A stretch of 64,000 nucleotides of DNA from Rhodospirillales bacterium (GTDB taxonomy: Bacteria > Pseudomonadota > Alphaproteobacteria > Rhodospirillales > Magnetospirillaceae): assembly GCA_019455065.1 (NCBI GenBank), contig JACFNC010000014.1:1-64000 (forward strand). The letters run 5' to 3'. Under the pieces are notes generated by a model. The model saw only the letters and a program-made list of their open reading frames with translations. It ran no database searches and was not told the DNA's origin. Positions 57,873 through 64,000 of this stretch are shown here, one piece after another; position 1 is the first letter of the stretch, and each line of letters begins with the position of its first letter. The position numbers and the translations under genes were made by a program.

Positions 57873-57888
57873 TTCACCGGATGCTTAC
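57873..57888. mobile_element. IS66 right inverted repeat
   Basis: TTCACCGGATGCTTAC, the complement of an IS66-type GTAAGCATCCGGTGAA end, marks the right boundary of the IS66 remnant. The matching left end is not recognisable. Confidence 0.7.
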
Positions 57889-57985
57889 CCTTCATTTCGG
57901 CAATTTTCGAAACGGACGCCTCGGTTTCCGTCGCTTCCGCCACGGACCTACCTCCTGCCGTACAACAATCCTGGAGTGAAGACCC

Positions 57986-59437
57986 GTGAACATACTGAAG
58001 AAGTTGCTCGCCCGTGTCCCTGCGGCTCCGCTGCCGCCCTTCGTGCCTGCGGATCGGGAGGCGCCTCGCCCGCTCGTCCGTTGCCTGCCCGATGCCCTGC
58101 CATTCCCAATTCTTGCGGTCGGACGCCCGGCGGCTGACGTTATCGCTGCGATCGAGGAGATCTCCCAGGCGCCGACCGCCCTCTGTGCGCAATCGGTCAT
58201 AGCCAGCGCGGCGCTGGCGCTGCAGGGGCACGCCGACGTGGTTCTGCCCACACATGCCGTCCGACCGCTGTCTCAAAACTTGATCAGCATCGCCGCTTCG
58301 GGGGAACGAAAGTCCACCGTCGACGACTTGGCCACGCGCCCTATCAAGGTGTACCAGGATCGGTTGCGCGACCAGTACGCTGCCGACATGCGCATTTGTC
58401 TAAAGCAGGAAAGGGAGAGCAGAAGGGCTGCGGTTCCCGACGACGCGGGCGAGCCGGCCGAGCGGCCGCTGTTCCCAAACTGTCTGCTTCAGGAGCCGAC
58501 ATTCGAAGCATTGTGCCGCATGCTGTGTGACGGCCAGCCCAGCGTTGGCTTGTTTTCAGACGAAGGGGGGCGCTTTCTGAGTGGCTACAGCATGAAGCCC
58601 GAAGAACGGCTGAAAACGTTCGCTGGCCTCTCCAAATTTTGGGATGGGGACGCGGTAACTCGCGAACGCGTCAAGGAGCCGCCAAGCATTCTCGCGGGCA
58701 AGCGGGTGTCTGTGCATTTGCTGGTGCAGCCGGGCGTGTCCAGCCAGTTTCTCGGCGATGCTACGGCGATGGACCAGGGCATTTTGTCGCGCTGCCTGGT
58801 CTCGGCGCCGCCGAGCCGCATCGGCAGCAGGGAATTCCGTCCGGCTTCCGACGGGGCGAGACAAATCCTCCATGACTATGAGCGGCGGTTGCTCGAGATA
58901 CTCTCGCTTCCTCTTTCGCTGCGGCCGGGAACGCGCAACGAACTGGCGTTGCGCCCCCTGCCGCTGTCTGCCGCTGCGGAGCGGGCCTGGATCGCATTCG
59001 TCGGCGAGTGTGAGCGCCTCATGCGGCCCGACGGCGATTACAGCGATATTCGCGGCCTGGCCTCCAAGCTCGGCGAACACGCGGCGCGACTGGCTGGCGT
59101 GATCACGTTGTTCTCCGACTTCGAGAGCGGCGACGTCAATGCCGAGGCAATGGATGGCGGCATCGCCTTGGCCCGCTTCTATGCGCTCGAAGCGAAGCGC
59201 CTCTTCGGGGCCGTCGCCCTTTCAGTTGAATTGCAGGCCGCGCAAAGGACCCTCGAGTGGTTGCAGGGGCGCTGGGACAGGCGCACCATCAGCCTGGTCG
59301 AGTTGTACCAGCGGGGACCGAATGCCATACGCGACAAGAAGTCGGCGACGAGGATCGCGAGAATTCTCGAGGACCATGGATGGCTGGTCCGCGCGAGCAA
59401 CCGGTCGCGAACACCGGAATGGTTGGTGGTGCGGTAA
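57986..59437 (+). CDS. DUF3987 (YfjI-like) protein
   Basis: A 483-residue protein of the DUF3987 family, common in prophages and integrative elements. SVIASAALALQGHADV and SIAASGERKSTVDD near 95-115 form the Walker-like N-terminal part; GLFSDEGGRFLSGYSM near 190-205 and SVHLLVQPGVSSQFLG lie in the core. The C-terminus has a winged-helix-like tail (RDKKSATRIARILEDHGWLVR). Perhaps a helicase- or primase-associated ATPase; function unproven. GTG start with a GGAGTGA element. Confidence 0.78.
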   Translation: MNILKKLLARVPAAPLPPFVPADREAPRPLVRCLPDALPFPILAVGRPAADVIAAIEEISQAPTALCAQSVIASAALALQGHADVVLPTHAVRPLSQNLISIAASGERKSTVDDLATRPIKVYQDRLRDQYAADMRICLKQERESRRAAVPDDAGEPAERPLFPNCLLQEPTFEALCRMLCDGQPSVGLFSDEGGRFLSGYSMKPEERLKTFAGLSKFWDGDAVTRERVKEPPSILAGKRVSVHLLVQPGVSSQFLGDATAMDQGILSRCLVSAPPSRIGSREFRPASDGARQILHDYERRLLEILSLPLSLRPGTRNELALRPLPLSAAAERAWIAFVGECERLMRPDGDYSDIRGLASKLGEHAARLAGVITLFSDFESGDVNAEAMDGGIALARFYALEAKRLFGAVALSVELQAAQRTLEWLQGRWDRRTISLVELYQRGPNAIRDKKSATRIARILEDHGWLVRASNRSRTPEWLVVR

Positions 59438-59617
59438 CTCCCGGCTCTCAGCCTGCACGGATTGTCCGGCAACATCGTTGACAGGCTGACCAGCATCGGG
59501 GCGGGCCCGTCGCCCAGACGGGCTCACCGCCGTGCTGCAGCGGCGGAGACGGTGGCGGCGCAGCGGGCGCCGGGCATGATCGGCGCGCGGGTGTCGCCGA
59601 GCCGGCGCTGGCTCGTC

Positions 59618-59947
59618 TCAGAAGGAGGGCAGATCCGGCTCCAGCGGCCGGCCCAGCCGATAGAAGCGCGACAGCGTCCGCACGAATCCACGATCGGGCG
59701 CTGCCACCCACAGATCCGAGGTCACGACCGGTCCTCGGCAACGCGGGTGGTTCTCGACCTTTCCGATCAGGCAGGCAACGGCCCGTGTCGCCAGGCGATA
59801 GTCGTGGAGCACCGGCGCCGCGGCCAGGCGCTCTGCCGCCGGCAGCGAGCCGCGGGCCAGCGCGCGCAGATCGTCGAGCAGCGATTGCAGCCGGTCGATT
59901 TCGCTCGCGAGGTCGCCGTGCGTGCCGCGGCTGTCGATGATGATCAT
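59618..59947 (-). CDS. DUF6634-like small protein
   Basis: A 109-residue protein: an N-terminal helix (SEIDRLQSLLDDLRALARG), then APVLHDYRLATRAVACLIGKVENHP and VTSDLWVAAPDRGFVRTLSRFYRLGRP. The last block is the signature of the DUF6634 family, small proteins from integrative elements of alphaproteobacteria. Function unknown. It closes a run of three genes downstream of the integrase; start ATGATCATCATC at 59947. Confidence 0.65.
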   Translation of the reverse strand: MIIIDSRGTHGDLASEIDRLQSLLDDLRALARGSLPAAERLAAAPVLHDYRLATRAVACLIGKVENHPRCRGPVVTSDLWVAAPDRGFVRTLSRFYRLGRPLEPDLPSF

Positions 59948-59963
59948 GATATTTTTCCGTCCA

Positions 59964-60389
59964 TCAGTAGAAAACGCGGACGACATCCAGCGCGCGCCCC
60001 AGGCCCCAGGCGTTGAGCGCGGCGCAGACGTGCAGGACGTGCTCGAACGGCGGCTCGCCGGCGCCGGCGGCGGCCAGGGCATAGTGGTTGTTGGCCGTAC
60101 GCGCGGAGCGAGTCTCGAGATCGAGGCCGCTGACGCGGGACGTGATCCACGATTCGGTTCGCTCCGTCGTGCCCAAAAGGTGCAGGCTGGCGTTGCCGTC
60201 GGCGACGATCGCGATCAGGCGCCAGTCGGCGAGGGTGTGGCGCGCCCTGGCCGCCGGCAGGGCGGTGTGCAGAGCGTCGAACTCCGCGGCGCTGGCCAGG
60301 CGAATCTGGCAGCGGTCGCGCTGGCGGCGCACGATGTCGTCGAGCCGGCGCGGCAGGGCGTTGGTGGCGTAGTCGTCTCGGTCGCTCAT
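59964..60389 (-). CDS. hypothetical protein
   Basis: A 141-residue cytosolic protein with no recognised domain. The sequence contains ADWRLIAIVADGNASLHLLGTTERTESWITSRV in a strand-rich centre and a helical C-terminus (FEHVLHVCAALNAWGLGRAL). No motif suggests enzymatic activity. Its start overlaps the preceding KfrA-like stop codon (ATGA), and GAGAGGAG supports it. Confidence 0.6.
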   Translation of the reverse strand: MSDRDDYATNALPRRLDDIVRRQRDRCQIRLASAAEFDALHTALPAARARHTLADWRLIAIVADGNASLHLLGTTERTESWITSRVSGLDLETRSARTANNHYALAAAGAGEPPFEHVLHVCAALNAWGLGRALDVVRVFY

Positions 60390-60712
60390 GTCCGCTCCTC
60401 TCGGTCCTCATTCGTTAAGCCCGGTGCGTCGCGGGCCTCGGCGGCGGCCATCGCGCGCCGCACGCACAGCGCCACCAGATCTGCGGCGAGGCGGCTCCAG
60501 GCAGCGGCGACGCGACGACTCAGTTCCGCGATCTCCGGATCGCCGGCGGCGGCGGTCTCGCCACGCATCCGGTCGACGGCGGCACGCAGGCGATCCCAGC
60601 GGCCGCCGCCGAGGCGCCGGCGCACCGCCGCCACCGTCAGTCTTTCGTCGGCCGCCAGAATCTCTCGGCACGCCTCTTCGATCATGTCGTCGCTGTATTC
60701 CCGTGGCCGCAT
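60386..60712 (-). CDS. KfrA-like N-terminal DNA-binding protein
   Basis: A 108-residue protein. MRPREYSDDMIEEACREILAADERLTVAAVRRRLGGGRWDRL matches the N-terminal DNA-binding domain of KfrA, a plasmid and integrative-element protein. The long coiled-coil tail of KfrA is replaced by a short helix. It could regulate the integrase/accessory genes. GGAG precedes the start. Confidence 0.68.
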   Translation of the reverse strand: MRPREYSDDMIEEACREILAADERLTVAAVRRRLGGGRWDRLRAAVDRMRGETAAAGDPEIAELSRRVAAAWSRLAADLVALCVRRAMAAAEARDAPGLTNEDREERT

Positions 60713-60758
60713 CCGATGTCACTCCAATAAACGCGAAGAGAAACCGAAGTAAAGTTTG

Positions 60759-62717
60759 TTACATCGGCCTCTCGATCAAACAATGAGCCGGTCGTTCGCG
60801 GGAGTCGGCGTCATCGGGCGGCTGCTCGCGGGCGATGTGCCAGGCGCCGTCGCGCTCCTCGAAGAGCAATCCGAAATCCAATCTCTCGATCGCCTCGCGC
60901 AGGCGCTGCAGCTTGGCCCCCTTGTAGTAGCGCCCCGCCGTCTCGCCGGGGGAGGCGTGGCCCATCAGCTCGGCGACCCGCACCGTCGGCACGTCGCGGT
61001 CGTGCAGATGCGTGTCGAAAAAGTGCCGCAGCGAATGGGCGTCCTTGTGCTTCTCGTAGGCCCCGATGCGGCGCCGGTATTCGGTGAACCACTTGCTGAC
61101 GGCGCCGCCGAGGCGGCCGCGCGCGTCGCGCTCGAGATGGGGAAAGACGCGGGTGCGGCCGTCGGCGCGCATGCGCTCGACATGCTCGAGGAAGCCGAGG
61201 CGGATCAGGGTCGAGTGGACGGGGACGATGCGGGCGCTGGAGTCGGATTTGGTGGTGCGCAAGGCGTTGTCGCCGCGCACGATCAGGCAGGCGATGCCGT
61301 CGAGGGTGGCGACGTCGTCGCAGAACAGCTGGCTCGCCTCCTCGAGGCGCAGGCTGGCGAAGGCCATGAGCAGCGGAATCCAGTAGCGCGCGTCCTTGAC
61401 CACCAGGGCGCCCGGCTGCCAGCGGCGGTGCGGCGAGGCGCAGCCGGTCCACAGCGGCGTGGCGAACAGCCGGCGCAACTCGCCGTCGGTGAAGCTCTGG
61501 CGTTGGTCGCGGGCCCGCTTGGCCCGCACCCTCTTGGAGAAGGGAATGCCGGCGAAGGGGCTGGGCAGCTTGAGGTGGCGCTCCTGGTCGAGCCAGGCGA
61601 ACAGCGTGCTGAGCGGGCTCAGATAGCGATTGACCGTCGTCAGGCTGAGCCGCTCGACCCGCGCCGCCTGGCGGGCGCGGTCGTGGTCTTCGCCGAGCAG
61701 CCGGCCGGCTGCCCGCGATGCGGCCACCGCGGCCAGCTGCTCGGCTTCGAGAGCCTCGGCCTTGGCGATGGCCTCGGCCAGAGTCAGGCCGGCGTACAGC
61801 CCCTTGCCGTTGAGTTTGGGCACGCGCAACAGCTGGCTGCGCATCCGGGCGGCGTCGATGGCGGTGATGGCGGCGAGGGGCTTGTCGCCGACGAAGTCGC
61901 GGAAGGCGCGCAGCGCCTTGTCGGCGTCGCGTTCCTGCTCCTTCGCTTTCCAGTCGGCCTCGCGTTTGGCTGCCACGAACACCGGCCAGGCGACGCTGAG
62001 CAGAGTCTCCGCGGTGATGGTGCCGTCGGTCGCCGGTACGGCGGTCGCGGCCGGTTGGGCGGCCGGCGTCGCGGGCGGCGTGATGGCCGGCTCGGCGGCC
62101 GGCGAAGAGGCCGCGCGCGGCAAGATGCGGGCGGGCGCCGGCGGAGGCCCGCCGGGCCCGTCGTCTTCGCCGTAGAAGCCGAGTTCGCGCTCGGCATTGG
62201 CGAGGTGGACGCGGCGCTGGGCGCGCAGCGCCTCGCGGCCGGCGATGCGCCAGTCCGGGCTGTCGGCGGCGACGGCGATGCCGAGGCGGGCGAGGGCGCC
62301 GGCGAGCGGCGCGGCGATGGGAGCGAGATCATTGCGGCGCAACGCCGCCGTCAGGGCCTCGGCCTGAGCGCGTTCGGCGGCGGCGGCGGCCGCCGCCGCG
62401 GAGTCGCTGCGCGGGCCGGCGCAGGCGCGCGCCCGCTCGGCGCGCTCGAGCTCATGGGACATGAGCTCGCGCACCAGAACGTCCAGGGTGTCCCGGGAAA
62501 GGGTGGTCCCCGCCTGCATTGCCTCGCCAACGATCGCAAACACGGCGTCGAGGACGACCGCCAAGCGGCGGGCTCGTCCCGAGGCCTCGGCGGGCATATT
62601 GGTGCGCAGGGAGCAGCGAAGTTCAGCGCGAAAAAAAACGAAAAGCAGGGGGGCCGGGACGGTGCGGCGAAACCAGTAGCGGGTGCCGCGGCGATAGACA
62701 TAGGCAGGCAGGCGCAT
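60759..62717 (-). CDS. tyrosine integrase of the genomic island
   Basis: A 652-residue site-specific recombinase. The N-terminus has the DUF6538-like MRLPAYVYRRGTRYWFRRTVP; the middle (about 100-240) is Ala-rich and variable. A core-binding domain follows (about 270-400), then the catalytic domain with Arg in FASLRLEEASQLF, HSLRHFFDTH (H-x-L-R), and MGHASPGETAGRYYKG with the nucleophile Tyr. It ends next to tRNA-Gln, whose 3' end is repeated at 19805, so this is the enzyme expected to have inserted the island. GGAGG supports the start. Confidence 0.92.
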   Translation of the reverse strand: MRLPAYVYRRGTRYWFRRTVPAPLLFVFFRAELRCSLRTNMPAEASGRARRLAVVLDAVFAIVGEAMQAGTTLSRDTLDVLVRELMSHELERAERARACAGPRSDSAAAAAAAAERAQAEALTAALRRNDLAPIAAPLAGALARLGIAVAADSPDWRIAGREALRAQRRVHLANAERELGFYGEDDGPGGPPPAPARILPRAASSPAAEPAITPPATPAAQPAATAVPATDGTITAETLLSVAWPVFVAAKREADWKAKEQERDADKALRAFRDFVGDKPLAAITAIDAARMRSQLLRVPKLNGKGLYAGLTLAEAIAKAEALEAEQLAAVAASRAAGRLLGEDHDRARQAARVERLSLTTVNRYLSPLSTLFAWLDQERHLKLPSPFAGIPFSKRVRAKRARDQRQSFTDGELRRLFATPLWTGCASPHRRWQPGALVVKDARYWIPLLMAFASLRLEEASQLFCDDVATLDGIACLIVRGDNALRTTKSDSSARIVPVHSTLIRLGFLEHVERMRADGRTRVFPHLERDARGRLGGAVSKWFTEYRRRIGAYEKHKDAHSLRHFFDTHLHDRDVPTVRVAELMGHASPGETAGRYYKGAKLQRLREAIERLDFGLLFEERDGAWHIAREQPPDDADSRERPAHCLIERPM

Positions 62718-62853
62718 GGCGTCCTCCGCGCCGCCGCCGGCCTGCCGGCGAAGCCTGCCGGCACAGCATTCCGGCACGGCATTCCGGCACAGGCGCGGAC
62801 GGCGGCAAAGGGCGTCGCCGATCTTGCGAATCGGGTGAGGCGTTCTGCGAAAC

Positions 62854-62870
62854 TGGCTGGGGGACCTGGA
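62854..62870 (+). repeat. attR candidate within tRNA-Gln 3' end
   Basis: TGGCTGGGGGACCTGGA, identical to 19805-19821 and in the same orientation. Because the match covers the tRNA 3' end, the tRNA stays functional after integration; this is the usual outcome for tRNA-targeting integrases. Confidence 0.8.
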
Positions 62871-62927
62871 TTCGAACCAGGGCTGGCCGGTCCAGAGCCG
62901 GCAGTTCTACCGCTAAACTATCCCCCA
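62854..62927 (-). tRNA. tRNA-Gln (anticodon CTG)
   Basis: A 74-nt tRNA including an encoded CCA. Acceptor TGGGGGA pairs with TCCCCCA. The anticodon arm is GCCGG-CTCTGGA-CCGGC, with anticodon CTG (Gln, reading CAG). The T arm CTGG-TTCGAAT-CCAG is intact. Its 3' end (62854-62870) is repeated at 19805-19821 and faces the island integrase. Confidence 0.95.
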
Positions 62928-63147
62928 GCGGGACGGCGCCACGGGGGCGCGCGGGCGGCGCGGCCGGGGCCGCGAAGGCGGTTCTTCTAACACATCGCCA
63001 CCGCCTTGTGTAGCGTCAATGTCCGGGCCGCCGGGAATCGCGCGCGGCGGCCCGGAAAACCCCTTCCGGTGGCCCCCCCGAGTCCTCTATCCTGTTCCCA
63101 TCGTGGGCCCGCGCGGGCCGACGCCACGCCGTTTCCGGGGAGGTTCC

Positions 63148-64000
63148 GTGTCCGACGCGATCGCCGTCCACAGCCTGCCGCGGGGCGCCGAAAGGCGGCC
63201 CAGGGCACCGCTGGACGGGGTCTACGCGGCGCTCGATCTCGGCACCAACAACTGCCGCATGCTGGTCGCCCGCCCCCACGGCCGCGGCTTTCGCGTCATC
63301 GACGCCTTTTCGCGCATCACCCGCCTGGGCGAGGGGCTGACGGCGTCGGGGGCGCTGTCGGCGGCGGCCATGGGGCGCACCGTCGACGCCCTGGCCGCCT
63401 GCGCCGAGAAGATGGTGCGCCGCGGCGTCACCCGCGCCCGCCACGTCGCCACCGAGGCCTGCCGCCAGGCGACCAATTGCGACCATTTCCTGTCGCGCGT
63501 CGCGGCGGAGACCGGAATCGAGATCGAGATCATCACCGCCGAGGAGGAGGCCGGACTGGCGCTGGCCGGGTGCGCCGCCCTGCTCGACCGGCGGCTGTCC
63601 GACGCGCTGGTGTTCGACATCGGCGGCGGCAGCACCGAGCTGATGTGGGTGCGCGTCGAGCGCGGCCGGCCGCCGCGCATCGAGGCATTCACCTCGTTGC
63701 CCATCGGCGTCGTCTCGCTGGCCGAGCAGCGTGCCGGCGATCTGGGCGGCATCGCCGGCTATCGCCGCGTCCTCGGCGAGGTGACCGCGCGTTTCGCCCC
63801 CTTCGAGGAGCGCTGCCGCCTGCGGCGCAGCATCCGCGCCCATAGTTTGCAGGTTCTGGGGACCTCGGGCACGGTCACCACGCTGGGCGGCGTTCATCTC
63901 GGACTGCCGCGCTACGAGCGCGCCGCCGTCGACGGCCTGCTCATGCCCTTCCACGCCATCCACGCCGTCAGCCGCCGCCTTGCCGCCATGGATCACGCCG
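63148..64000 (+). CDS. Ppx/GppA family phosphatase, partial
   Basis: Open to the end of the window (284 codons seen). GTG start with GGGGAGG. The actin-like fold is evident: ALDLGTNNCRMLVA near 28-41, a catalytic EEEAGLALAG (EIITAEEEAG), FDIGGGSTEL near 158-167, and VLGTSGTVTTLGG. It hydrolyses exopolyphosphate or pppGpp. It is a chromosomal gene beyond the island; the C-terminus is beyond the window. Confidence 0.9.
   Translation, partial: MSDAIAVHSLPRGAERRPRAPLDGVYAALDLGTNNCRMLVARPHGRGFRVIDAFSRITRLGEGLTASGALSAAAMGRTVDALAACAEKMVRRGVTRARHVATEACRQATNCDHFLSRVAAETGIEIEIITAEEEAGLALAGCAALLDRRLSDALVFDIGGGSTELMWVRVERGRPPRIEAFTSLPIGVVSLAEQRAGDLGGIAGYRRVLGEVTARFAPFEERCRLRRSIRAHSLQVLGTSGTVTTLGGVHLGLPRYERAAVDGLLMPFHAIHAVSRRLAAMDHA

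Noticed and set aside
60756-62990. A 744-codon frame on the plus strand across the integrase.
   Set aside because: Antisense to the integrase and running through the tRNA gene; biased Gly/Ala/Arg composition.

Overview
The window is a GC-rich bacterial chromosome segment, most likely from an alphaproteobacterium near the Rhodospirillales. This is inferred from protein families, codon use and the Ccm/Tat/TonB inventory; no 16S gene is present. Two conserved chromosomal flanks enclose a genomic island of about 43 kb.

Left flank (1-19.8 kb). It holds an Rnk-type transcription-elongation regulator, an asparagine-synthetase homologue with both catalytic centres altered, and a PEBP-like protein. 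A one-carbon/nitrogen block follows: formamidase, an AmiS/UreI-type channel, an FmdB zinc-ribbon protein, a fused NuoE-NuoF-like subunit and the molybdenum alpha subunit of an NAD-linked formate dehydrogenase. Translationally coupled to these are a Tat-exported intradiol-dioxygenase-like protein and a Vgb-type propeller, and a FocA-family channel lies further on. Together they can split formamide into ammonium and formate and oxidise formate with NAD+. An FccB-like flavoprotein behind a twin palindrome, a sugar dehydrogenase, a methyltransferase, a DUF1622 protein and a TonB receptor with OprC-like copper ligands complete the flank.

Island (19,805-62,870). A 17-bp direct repeat of the 3' end of tRNA-Gln(CTG) lies at both ends, and a tyrosine integrase sits beside the tRNA. 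The left part is a patchwork: PlsC-like acyltransferase, broken hsdS, exonuclease, two coupled tyrosine recombinases with an excisionase-like HTH protein, and an IS630 remnant. Next is a copper-export unit (CopA with a CueR-type promoter facing a second similar promoter), then GGDEF, methyltransferase and HD-GYP genes. The centre (33.5-56.8 kb) is an envelope module: hemerythrin-like protein, PBP2, Lgt, several c-type cytochromes, CcmF/H/I, TusA-like protein, His-rich DMT permease, EF-hand protein, DUF302, PRC-barrel, DUF4396, TlpA/ScsD-, CcdA/ScsB- and two DsbA/ScsC-like thiol proteins, a YVTN propeller, duplicated SHOCT plus Met-rich pairs, and a two-component system with a His/Met-rich sensor. 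A recurring motif, TTGTCAC-N16/17-GACAAACTCTGGCGACA-like, precedes several of its operons and suggests a common regulon. The right end has an IS66 remnant, a DUF3987 protein, three small proteins and the integrase.

Right flank. The tRNA-Gln gene and the start of a Ppx/GppA phosphatase gene.

My reading is that the island carries copper export together with a self-contained toolkit for building and repairing periplasmic cytochromes and disulfides under metal or redox stress, under one regulatory code. The individual families are known; this combination and its shared promoter motif are the most interesting content.
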